Below are positions 55,601-64,000 of a stretch of 64,000 nucleotides of DNA, one piece after another (position 1 is the first letter of the stretch; each line of letters begins with the position of its first letter). A program made the position numbers and the translations under genes. The DNA is from Lyophyllum atratum (lineage: Eukaryota > Basidiomycota > Agaricomycetes > Agaricales > Lyophyllaceae). The DNA is taken from NCBI GenBank assembly GCA_014905825.1, contig JACGCN010000002.1, forward strand, positions 558,001 through 622,000. The letters run 5' to 3'. Under the pieces are notes generated by a model, which saw only the letters and a list, made by a program, of their open reading frames with translations, did not search any database and had not been told where the DNA came from.

Positions 55601-56866
55601 TCATGCCTCAAGTTCTGCGAGAATACTTCTGAAAACTGACCAACCGCGTGCAGGAACCAGAAGTGGTGACCCAATCCTCTCATAAGCATTCTGTGCCCGC
55701 TCTGCAAAGCTATCATCAACCCAGCGCATGGCATCCAGGCGTGAAACAGGGATTTCTGCTCGCAGTGCGTCCAAGGTGTTCTTCTCGACAGGAATCCTAC
55801 AATCCTGCCCACCTAATGATCCAGGGCATGTGAAAGCATGTCGAGGAGTCGTTCCTGAAACGTTGGGTTTGTTGTACGGTGGTTATTCCAATATTTCACA
55901 AAGGCATCCAGCTGGCATTGCAGGATTTTCGGCCACAGCCATTTGAAAAGTTTTCTATCGTAAGAGTTCAATGGTCAACTGAAACATTTGCTGGATAGAA
56001 AATTGTGACAGCTCACACATGTGTCGCATGGTTCGGATTGTAAATCCCGTCCCGATAACCTCCCTTGACAATGTCTTTAAAATCGTTCCCGTGTGTCTTG
56101 AGTAACTGCCATAGCCCTTCTATCGGAGTATTGTGGACACTCTTGATCTGAAGCACTGGAGGATAGAATTCGGGATCGATATCCGGTGCGTAGATGTATG
56201 ACAGGGATAGGTGAGACATGCCAAGGACACATTTAAATGTAAGCTTAGATGCACCTTAAAGCTGTCTGGTTTGCAAAAAGCCCAAGTTCGCTACCCTTGT
56301 CCATGACACTTGTAACGGAGACAGCTGGTATGATATCCTAGTCAGTGCATCCACTTTTCGGTGACGGAAAGGGTTATAATTACCAACAAATTTTTCGACA
56401 CAGTCAAGATGGACATGTTCGATCGTCATTGCGAGACGGTTGTCCGGGACAGTGACCAGGTGTTTGATGAAGCTCGTCCATTGGTCTTTGATGCCATAGA
56501 TTGGTAGCGAGACGTCACCCATCTGCAAGGCCTGCGCGTTGAGCTTATCATGTCCATCTTGATGATCCTGATGAAACGGCCCAATCACATGCAGAGCGGA
56601 GCGTTTTATTCTCTTCACACCGGGAAATTGTGCAGCCAGACCTTCTGGGGCATGCTCCGAAAGGACGTGACGGATAAAGTCTCTGGATGTATATACAGCA
56701 CATCTAGTATGAGGGGCAGTAGATTGACCTAGAAAAGCGAGGGTGTACCGAGGTATAGGCATTCTCTCGTTGCTAAGGAGCGTCCTGATGGTCCCCACCC
56801 CATTCCTCTGTTGTGGATCCTCTGCCACCTTTGCGAGTATCGCTTGAGTGGCAATGTGCAGTGACT
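55601..56866 (-). pseudogene. integrase-core (DDE) domain gene of agaricomycete type
   Basis: The minus-strand exon from about 56866 to 56390 reads AILAKVAEDPQQRNGVGTIR, IPRYTLAFLG, SALHVIGPFHQDHQDGHDKL and LPIYGIKDQWTSF. It splices towards SVMDKGSELGLF, then IKSVHNTPIEGLWQLL, LFKWLWPKILQCQLDAFVKY and the end FTCPGSLGGQDCRIPVEK and RGWSVFRSILAELEA. The DKGSE and SVHNTPIE blocks are the integrase-core motifs of a large mushroom family of uncharacterised, possibly domesticated integrases. A frame slip lies near 55840 between NNHRTT and the TPRHAFTCPG block. The left part abuts an LTR at 56867, so the 5' end may be cut. Confidence 0.65.
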
Positions 56867-57228
56867 TGTTAGAACAGGCAAGCGCAGGGATGTCAGGTTA
56901 GACAGCTACAAGCTGAAGTCCGAAGTTAGAAACTGGTTTATTGAGGAACTGACTGATCTACTCACCTGAAGTCCGAAGTTAGAAACTGGGGACTTCAGGT
57001 CAATCTAATCTACTATATATACTGTGCACAAGAAGGCTGTGTGCACTGGTTAGATGGTAGCTAAGGAAACTGATCTGGTCAACAGGCAGTGTAGTAAGTC
57101 ACCATCAAGATGGTGATGCAACCAACACAGCCTGCAACACAGGAATGCTGTACAGTAACAACCATCAAGATGGTTGATGGGAGATAGGTTGGGAACGAGA
57201 TTAGATAGCCCAGAAGGCGTTTCTAACA
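56867..57228 (-). mobile_element. LTR (362 bp) with adjoining polypurine tract
   Basis: On the minus strand the sequence starts TGTTAGAAACG and ends TTCTAACA, so the 8-bp ends are inverted repeats with TG...CA. It holds TATATATAG and, further on, CAATAAACC (possible poly(A) signal), in promoter-to-terminator order. Directly upstream on that strand is AGGGGGGAG, a polypurine tract, so this is the 3' LTR of a minus-strand element whose body lay at higher coordinates. A repeat TGAAGTCCGAAGTTAGAAAC occurs twice inside. The 5 bp flanks do not match, so the partner LTR is lost. Confidence 0.75.
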
Positions 57229-57770
57229 CTCCCCCCTGAACCAGCATATCTCCAAGTCAAGAAATAATAAGTAAACAAGAGGGAGATTAAACAAAAATGC
57301 CCATGTGTAGTCTACAGAATTCGACTTCTGGAAGAGGAAGGGTTATCCTTGTGATGCGAACCTGACATTTTGCCAGCGAGGACTTTCTTTTGTTGCATCC
57401 AACCGACTCCCAGGTGTTTGGAGGAAATATGTTGCTGGACTATTCAGCCGTGCAGGTGCTGAGGCAGCATTAGATGGCAGTGATGATGAATTGTATGCCT
57501 GATACACTTTATATGTTGATAATTGGTGCGAGAGCGCTGTTATATGAAGCTATGTAGCAAATTTCCGACATGACAAGATGTATGAGGAAAGGACTTTAAA
57601 CTGTTTGGGGTCTTATTACTCGCAATTTGGGAGCACTTTCTGGATGATTGTTTAGATAGACTTTTGCACATCCCAGCAGACCACTCCCTTGTTATTTACT
57701 GCATGACCTTTCCATATATTAATAGATACATGTTTCGCGCGGTAGCCCCATCTTTACTTTCTTTTAAATC
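57229..57770. other. unresolved retroelement body remnant
   Basis: Just upstream, on the minus strand, of the polypurine tract. No reverse transcriptase, integrase or protease motif can be read, so the element body is deleted or decayed beyond recognition. Confidence 0.35.
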
Positions 57771-58130
57771 CTAACACATGCAGCATTGAGGGCAGCCATT
57801 GTGCTGCGCCCCATCGTAATTCCTTATGGAAGTTTTATCCAGAGTGCGGGCTGTGAAATGATTGCTCCCAACATAGACTATGCCTCTAAGAGCAAGTTTA
57901 TGAGATCTGGTAGCTGAATATAGAGTGATTTCAGTTGTGGGATACAGAGGCACAGAGAGAGAGAAGCTTGTTTCAAATGTGATGGATGTAGGAATATCTT
58001 CGTGCACAAGGAACTGTTGTGGCGCACTAGTACAGTGCTGCTGATGTTCTCTAGTGCAATTTTGGAAAGCCAGCTTGGAATTGGAGGATGCGTGGTGCAT
58101 AGCCTTAGCAATATATAAGTCTATCCACAT
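57771..58130 (-). pseudogene. unknown fragment in the transposon-rich region
   Basis: A 119-residue minus-strand frame that includes LALRGIVYVGSNHFTARTLD and ends GAQHNGCPQCCMC. The YVGSNHFTAR pattern recalls C-terminal parts of large mushroom transposon-associated proteins (YFG..HFT.R), but I cannot name the family with confidence. It lacks a credible start and is probably partial. Confidence 0.3.
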
Positions 58131-58514
58131 CTGCGGGGTTGTGTAGGGAGTAGGTTCAATTTCTGCTTCTGAGCCCGGTTTTCAACTTGTTTTCAAATTG
58201 CATTTCCTGTTTGGTTTTAGCATTCTCTGTTGCGAGTACTCCAGTAACTCGTTTTCCCTTGAGATTTCCTCGCGGTACCTTAGGCCTTCTAGAAAATGGT
58301 TTGCACGACCCGCTATCATCTGAGTCGTCGCCGCCATCATCAGGTGGATCAGCGTGTTCTTTACCGCCTCGAGGCAGTCGGTAATGTTGATCTTCATTAT
58401 GCTTCCCCGCCTCGTTGTCCGAAGTATAACCGCTTCGCTTAGATCTTCCCGATAGGTGAGGAGGTGTCTCCCTTCCTCTCTGGTATCGCTCTCCAAACAA
58501 TTCTTGCATCCGTC

Positions 58515-58765
58515 TGTTATATGATGATGAGTCAAGTCATGTAATAGGTTAGATCCTCTGAGTGATCCAAAGATACTATCCAGTGTGCCTGCTCTCACAG
58601 TGCACCCTAGTTGATAGTTGGACACCATGATTATCCTTGGTTACAATATTGAAGTAACCAACTTCTTCTGTACTGGCTACCTAGCTCAGTGGTTAGAGCA
58701 ACCTGTCTAGTTTGCAGGAGGTCCCAGGTTCAATTCCTGGTGTAGTCACTTTTCGGTTTCTATCA
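58515..58765. repeat. TRIM LTR 1
   Basis: A 251-bp LTR, TG...CA, containing the tRNA-like gene at 58675-58748 in its last third. It is identical to LTR 2 as far as I can compare by eye. Confidence 0.92.
58675..58748 (+). tRNA. tRNA-Thr(AGT)-like gene inside LTR 1
   Basis: The sequence folds as a cloverleaf: acceptor GGCTACC with TGTAGTC (one C-T mismatch, one G-T wobble), D arm TAGCTCAGTGGTTAGAGCA, anticodon stem CCTGT/GCAGG around loop CTAGTTT (anticodon AGT at 58709-58711), and T arm CCAGG TTCAATT CCTGG. The A box TAGCTCAGTGG and B box GGTTCAATTCC are intact, so Pol III transcription is plausible. The mismatch at the base of the acceptor stem leaves doubt about aminoacylation. There is no intron. 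Confidence 0.75.
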
Positions 58766-58859
58766 GGTTATGGGCCCCGGCACTTCTGACTGTGCTTGTT
58801 TAACTTGTGATGAGATCAAAAGTGTTTAGAGTCACATGACTCACTACATCAGGGGGAAG
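58766..58859. other. TRIM interior with primer-binding site and polypurine tract
   Basis: 94 bp. It begins GGTTATGGGCCCCGG (primer-binding site next to LTR 1) and ends AGGGGGAAG (polypurine tract, 58851-58859). No open frame of note. Confidence 0.85.
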
Positions 58860-59110
58860 TGTTATATGATGATGAGTCAAGTCATGTAATAGGTTAGATC
58901 CTCTGAGTGATCCAAAGATACTATCCAGTGTGCCTGCTCTCACAGTGCACCCTAGTTGATAGTTGGACACCATGATTATCCTTGGTTACAATATTGAAGT
59001 AACCAACTTCTTCTGTACTGGCTACCTAGCTCAGTGGTTAGAGCAACCTGTCTAGTTTGCAGGAGGTCCCAGGTTCAATTCCTGGTGTAGTCACTTTTCG
59101 GTTTCTATCA
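58860..59110. repeat. TRIM LTR 2
   Basis: Second 251-bp LTR in direct orientation, followed by the target duplication CCGTC at 59111-59115. Confidence 0.92.
59020..59093 (+). tRNA. tRNA-Thr(AGT)-like gene inside LTR 2
   Basis: Identical copy of the tRNA-like gene in LTR 1, offset by 345 bp, with the same anticodon AGT and the same A and B boxes. Confidence 0.75.
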
Positions 59111-60150
59111 CCGTCGTGAGCCATTATTTTGTGTTGGCTTGTCGAAGACGGTGGCATATTGATTTTTGAACTTGCTATATTCTGAATGCATCCCAGATCT
59201 GAATGCACGCTCAATTATCCTGGATATACTTCCGGGATCTCAGCTCTCTTCAGGTATGATGTCAAGAGACCTTTCCTTATGGGTATTTGACTGATCCCGT
59301 CGCTTACCACTTCGCTTAGAATCAGTTTGATTCTTAGAAAACTGATGATGAGATCCAAGATGCGCGAGGAAAGTCTCAACATCTTGCCGATAACAAGCTC
59401 CAATGATTTCAAAATCATTCGGAATCCAACAGTTGTTGGCCTTTCCGATAAGACCCCATATCGGTAGCGGAGGTACACCTTCTCCGGTGATAATCAGTGA
59501 GTCTCTCGCCTCATCTCTTCGGCCTTTGAGTAGCTGATTTAACTTTGTTAAGATCTCTCTTCTAGCAGGTAGGATACAACATTGATTATCTTTGTATTTC
59601 TCGATCAACGTCAATACTCGATCTAACTGGAATAACTCTTCAACAAAGATATCCTTTCATTCAGTGCACGTTAGAGCACGAGGGTTATTGAAAGGTATGC
59701 TTTTTCCCATGGATCTACCGTAGGTTAAGGCCTCCCTCCATCTTAATGTAGCATTTTTACACCAGTCATCTCCGCCCATTATGAAGTTGCTTACGGGTTG
59801 GCACGCAATAAAATCGACTTCAATATTGTCGAAGTTATTTTCGTCATATTCAATCCCATGAACTGGTTCGCTCAATGAAAATAATGGAGCGTAATAATCC
59901 GAAGGACAAGTATCTGGAGGTTGAGGTTGAACTTCTTGGTCAACAGAATTCGATCAAGTATGACTGCGACTTCGAATTTCGCCATCATTTCTGTCTGACT
60001 CCGGTAGAGGAATATTCGTCGTGTTATTAGAACCTTATCGCCTCCGCTAGCGTTCTGTGAATTCTTCGTGAGTCTTGGCATTTCCGCTGAATTCGTAAAG
60101 TGTGAGCAAATATCTTGATCTTGTAAGACGTTTCCGGGTGTGTCCACCAA

Positions 60151-60720
60151 TGTTATGATCCGGTTATAATGCTGGTGTATTCTTTGAATACACGCAGTTA
60201 GATTGAAATGATTGAGTAATTTAGAGATGAATGAATTTATATCTAACTTATTCCTAATGCAATTATTTGAAAGTCATCTTAAAGATCTAAGAATTCGTAG
60301 AAGTCACTGTTGAATTGAGGATATCAGTGCGAAGCTATGATATACGTGCTCAAGTAGATTTATCAATAGCGCACAGCAATATCGGTAAATCTCAACTAAG
60401 ACTACTTAAAGAAATCGAAGTTCTTTAACCACTGAGTTCACTCAAGTGTATTTGGGATAAGAAAGAGATGTCATTCCTTGTACTACTTGTTACAATATAT
60501 ACTAAAGTCCTTCGGCCTCGGGCATGCTCTGTCCCAGGCCGAAATACCTTTATCGAACGTGGTGAGGTCGTGTTCGGTTATCTCGGCATTTGCACACGGT
60601 AATGACTGATTCCGGATCCGACTTGTTTGGCAACGCAGTGTTTGCTCGGCTTCTTCGGTGCTGCCCGACTTGTTTGACAGCATCGTGTTTGCTCGGCTTT
60701 CTCGGCGTTGTCAGTTAACA
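60151..60720 (-). mobile_element. LTR (about 570 bp) of a Gypsy-like retroelement
   Basis: On the minus strand the segment starts TGTTAACTGACAACG and ends GGATCATAACA (TG...CA, with TGTTA/TAACA inverted ends). It is followed after one base by TGGTGGACAC, complementary to a tRNA 3' end (GTGTCCACCA), that is, a primer-binding site at 60140-60149. This makes it the 5' LTR of the minus-strand Gag-like element next to it. The repeated word GCCGAGCAAACAC occurs at least twice inside. The matching 3' LTR is not in the window, so the outer boundary (60720) rests on the TG end alone. Confidence 0.65.
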
Positions 60721-60949
60721 AGTTGCATTGATTTTGCTCGGTGTTCTTGGTTTTGCTTTATGAACGCGTTCAAGTCATTGTATACAAACATAGTGCTAGT
60801 TGAATAGGTAATGAAAGGTATAGAAGGGTTTGAAGGGGTAAGGAAAGTCATAAGTCTAAAAGTACAAGATAAGGAAAAGATAAGGGTCAAGAAGGCTTAT
60901 TGATGTAAGAGTTTACTGATGTTTAGTGATGAAGCTGGAGGTAATTGAC

Positions 60950-62523
60950 TATTGTACGCTATACCATAACAGCAGGGCAACTATGAGGGAGATTCAAGGC
61001 CTGCATCTCCACCACTTGATTCCCGAGCTGAAGGGTTCTGGACAGCCACCCCATCTCAGCAGCCTGTCTTGGGGTCTGGATCCAATGCTTCTGCTATGCC
61101 TCCTCCTCTGCGCCCTGCTGTCATTGAGCCTTCCATTGCGCATCCATCCACCCTCCTGCAGCACCAATCATCGCCTGCCCATGCACATGAGGAAAGCACA
61201 GGTTTGCCATCAAATCGAGATGATAAGCCTGCAACAGCAGCAAACCTCAAGTGTTCCTGCTCGGATAGCAACCGGTACAATGCAAGGGGCAAAAGGAGAA
61301 ATGTGCGCTTCCATTTAAAGCGACGAAACAGGCTTGATGCGGATGCCCCTGTGCATGGTCACCATCCGACGCGCCCAGAGATAATCGAGGCCCATGTCAA
61401 AGCAGCAAAATCCTATAACACTGACCTCCATATAAAAGAACTGCCTGCAACCAGCTGTGGCTACGCTGCACAAAATAAATCTTCGGATGAAGGCATCTAT
61501 TTCAGGTCATTGAAAGGAGTCCTGGACTTGGGCTATCGCCTTATTGAGTGGGACGGCATGTACACTTCTTCTGTTACTCTGCTACAGCACATGGCCCATT
61601 GTTTTCTTTACAGAACTGCCATGCCTCTCGTCTGTAGTGAAGGTCGTATATTTGTGGTCCTTGCAGGCCAGATGGCTGATGATCCCATGTATGCCAAATC
61701 TTGCGAACTAGCCTACGAAGCCATGTTGTATGAGGGCCAGGAGGCTCATTTTACAGCAGCAGAATTGAACCATCATTGCGGTGACTTCTCTGCTGTCAAT
61801 GTGGGCATCACCATGGGACTTGGAGCAACATATCCCACTAACCTTGGTGTCGGCACGCATGCTGACATGCTGAAGCACTTGCTTGCAAATGAGCACATCA
61901 TTCGCCTTGCAAACTTTGCAGACAGTAGGCCATCCATTCTTTTATTTACCTGTTTATACTGATATTATCTCAGGCGCCTCCAACCTCTGGGCACCCAATG
62001 TACACCGACATTATCGCGAACACCTCGATCTACTTTTGGACAAGCTTTCCTACCTTGAACCCATATTCCCGCAATGTGTCTTTCCAGCAGCTGCATTCAA
62101 CTTTGGCGGAAATGTCTAAAATCGCACTATGATAGCATGAATGCGGTGATTGGTCTTCGGGCTTGGGAAGTACGATCCGAAGAAAAGTGGGCACCTTGTA
62201 CTTCCGGACCTGAAGCTGGTAATTGAGTTCCTCCTGGTGCCCTTATCATGATACCTTCGGCAACATTAACCCATGCAAATGTCCCTGTTGCATTTGGAGA
62301 TAGCTGAGTCTCCTTCACTCAATACTGCGGGGGAGGAATGATTCGCTATGTGGACAACGGGTACCACACAGAGGCCGAACTGTGCAAGAGAGATCAGAAG
62401 AAGTATAATGAGATGATGGCTCGCAAGGCTACGCAATGGGACAAGGATCTCAAGCTGTACGATTTATTGAAGGATTGTGTTTCATCTGTACAAGCTACGG
62501 TAAATAGCACATCTGACAACTGA
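60950..62523 (+). pseudogene. TET/JBP-like 2OG-Fe(II) dioxygenase of agaricomycete type, broken
   Basis: The plus-strand frame from about 60970 to 61924 reads RPEIIEAHVKAAKSYNTDLH and AVNVGITMGLGATYPTNLGV. A GT-AG intron (61925-61973) leads to NLWAPNVHRHYREHLDLLLD, then FPQCVFPAAAFNFGGNV. Next come SHYDSMN (an HxD-like motif), LGKYDPKKSGHLVLPDLKLV and SATLTHANVPVAFGDS, ending IRYVDNGYHTEAEL. This is the double-stranded beta-helix architecture of the TET/JBP-related dioxygenases expanded in mushrooms alongside KDZ transposons. Lesions: TAA at 62117-62119, a frame change before LGKY, a missing C in the EFPPGA block near 62230, and TGA at 62305-62307 where Arg is expected. The start is unknown. 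Confidence 0.6.
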
Positions 62524-62799
62524 CTGTTGAATTCTTGTCTGCTGGCGCATGAGGCTACTGTACTTGAGGGCATGTATGGCTTAAGAGAGCACGTAGTTTA
62601 TATTGAACAACAAGAACATGACTATCACTGTAATATCAAATGAAGATGATGGGATAAAAACTAAGGAGCCACAAGTAGGTTATGACGAAAGGAAACTGGT
62701 GCATAGTGAGTTGATACTTCAGTGAGTGGAGATTTACTATGCATGATGGCAGTCAACGTGCAACATTGGAGACACACGAAGTATCCATGGGAGCAGAAC

Positions 62800-63904
62800 C
62801 AGAAGTGGATGCAATCATTATCTGAGATGGCGGCAGGGAGTTTCGTCATTTGGGGTGAGAGGGGTAGTAGATGGCTCAAACAAAGGCCCGTGTTCGGAGT
62901 TCTCGCCAGCATCTGTGTCGGAAAGGGGAGTGAGACCATAGTACTTGCAAAACATGTTGCAACAGTGTTCCTTGCAAAAGGTGTCATAAGTAAGCATTCC
63001 CGTCAGCAAAGATGTGATTGTTGGACAGATCGCTAGAAAAGGCAGGCAATTAGGATAACACCATGATAGGTAACATGCAAAATGGAGCTTACAAGGTTAT
63101 AATCTGGGGGTCAGTGAGGAGAGTCCGACCATCTATCAATGCCTTAGCTGGAGTGAACCAAGTAAAATGGTGATGCTTACCTTAGAAGTCTGAGACAAAT
63201 ACAGTTCCTTGGGTCTTCTCAAACTCCACATGTTGAGCAAAGGCTAGAAAGCGAGCACGAATATTCTTTTCTTTGTCTTTGAAAACGCGGGGCTTGGGCG
63301 AATCATTGTTGAGGTATTTGATGAACCAGCCTTGGTTTTCCTTCTCAATCAGCTCCTCAATGAGGTAGGCCATCCTTTCCTCTGTATCTCAAACTGCAAG
63401 TCCCGTCTTGACGAAGCACAGGTGTTGGTTGCACTTCGAAGCGAGGTTTCTTACCGTAACGAGCATCTTCAATGGCGACGAGGGCATATACAGAGTCCAT
63501 GAGCGCGGCAGCCCAGCCAATGCAGTTGGTTTCCATCGTAAGAAACTGAGCCTGCTTCATAAAATGTGGGCTGAGAAGATTCCGGTGTAGGCGGATTTAA
63601 AGGAGCTGGAAGTAGGATTGGCCATGTTATATGAAAAGGTCATCCGAAATGGGGCGATGCTTTGAATGTCAAGGAAAGCAAGGGGCCTTTTAATGAGATG
63701 TTGAAAGGGGATCTGAGGTGTTTGATACAAGTGTGATTCGATTGTCTTAGCATTGACTAGCACAGATATAGAGCTGTCAATAGGAATCCTGGTACACAGA
63801 TCATGACACGCACAGAGGGAGTGCATGCTCATCCTCCTGGGGGGAGTTTGGACCACCAACGCTTGCTTGATATCATCAACACTGGGTGCCTCGAGAGCTA
63901 CCAT
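62800..63904 (-). pseudogene. second alpha-kinase-family gene, broken
   Basis: Minus-strand blocks in order: MVALEAPSVDDIKQALVVQT with PFRMTFSYNMANPTSSSFKS (from an ATG at 63904), CIGWAAALMDSVYALVAIED, MAYLIEELIEKENQGWFIKY, ARFLAFAQHVEFEKTQGTVF, LLTDPQIIT, and the zinc/end motif TFCKEHCCNMFCKYYGLTPL. The order equals that of full-length mushroom alpha-kinase proteins. Frame slips occur near 63560, 63400, 63185 and 62985, so the copy is either decayed or affected by indel errors. It points leftward, towards the TET/JBP-like gene. Confidence 0.6.
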
Positions 63905-64000
63905 GACTCGAATTTTTTTTTAAGCATCACCGAGTTGGTGCTCGGGTGTCTACATTGCTTTTGTTATAAGTAGACTAAAGCTAAGTTCTCATTGAATACT

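Larger units (their letters stand above)
58515..59110. mobile_element. TRIM: miniature LTR retrotransposon with tRNA-like LTRs
   Basis: Two direct 251-bp LTRs (58515-58765 and 58860-59110), identical by eye, start TGTTATATGATG and end TTTCTATCA, flanking a 94-bp interior. The 5-bp duplication CCGTC (58510-58514, 59111-59115) confirms integration as a unit. After LTR 1 comes GGTTATGGGCCC, complementary with one mismatch to the anticodon arm of initiator tRNA-Met, as used in half-tRNA priming of copia-type elements. Before LTR 2 lies the polypurine tract AGGGGGAAG. There is no coding capacity. LTR identity means the insertion is recent. It lies in the Gag-like gene. Confidence 0.92.
58156..60150 (-). 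pseudogene. Gag-like retroelement gene, interrupted by the TRIM
   Basis: Minus-strand coding runs from the primer-binding site of the LTR at 60151 towards 58156 in several frames. It includes a possible leader (TPGNVLQDQDICSHF, 59872-60150), EYDENNFDNIEVDFIACQPV (59657-59875), PLPIWGLIGKANNCWIPNDF (59240-59614), then FRSGMHSEYSKFKNQYATVF leading to RRMQELFGERYQRGRE and the Asp/Pro-rich HADPPDDGGDDSDDSGS end. The last part is Gag-like by composition. A TRIM (58515-59110) sits between FDKPTQNNGSRR and MQELFG; removing it with one CCGTC rejoins the frame. Several stops and shifts show decay. No Pol is left. Confidence 0.5.

Overview
The window is nuclear DNA of a filamentous basidiomycete, most probably an agaricomycete (mushroom-forming fungus). 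The evidence is many short GT-AG introns (about 45-70 nt), typical fungal orthologues, and protein families expanded in Agaricomycetes: a CxC5/CxC6 KDZ-transposase relative, a TET/JBP-like 2OG dioxygenase relative, alpha-kinases and an integrase-core gene. The species cannot be told from the sequence alone.

Bases 1-34,500 are conserved and gene-rich. In order: a LIM-domain-binding (PtaB/LDB-like) co-regulator (-), IMP3 of the U3 snoRNP (+), a kinesin-3/UNC-104 motor with 23 exons (+), a gene-poor 4.7 kb with a dead LINE fragment, a cyclopropane-fatty-acid-synthase-type methyltransferase (-), an ARL2 small GTPase (-) divergent from translation factor eIF5B (+), an amino-acid permease (+), and a mitochondrial short/branched-chain acyl-CoA dehydrogenase (-) divergent from a Big1/Voa1-like V-ATPase assembly protein (+). 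Eleven CDS models, counting two genes of the next region, were built exon by exon and close in frame. In four of the conserved genes this holds only if six single-base insertions or deletions are treated as errors or lesions.

Bases 34,500-64,000 are accessory and full of mobile DNA: a KDZ-type gene, an agaricomycete-specific unknown gene, coding debris, a 498-bp MITE (TCA target duplication), two alpha-kinase copies, an integrase-core gene, an LTR with an adjoining polypurine tract, a degenerate Gag-type retroelement with its own LTR, and a TET/JBP-like pseudogene.

Two elements stand out. (1) At 47,161-52,718 a 5,558-bp element has hAT-type termini (TAGTG...CACTA), an 8-bp target duplication (AGTAGGAG) and sub-terminal CCGGT repeats. 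It carries no transposase but a GC-rich, intronless, two-strand cargo: two rightward and two leftward convergent ORFs plus one small ORF. The largest encodes a D5-like superfamily-3 helicase of the kind found in DNA viruses. The element sits inside an exon of a host gene, and removing it with one duplication restores that exon's reading frame. (2) At 58,515-59,110 a miniature LTR retrotransposon (TRIM) has two identical 251-bp LTRs, a 94-bp interior and a 5-bp duplication. Each LTR contains a tRNA-Thr(AGT)-like gene with A and B boxes, so it parallels plant Cassandra elements, which carry 5S rRNA.
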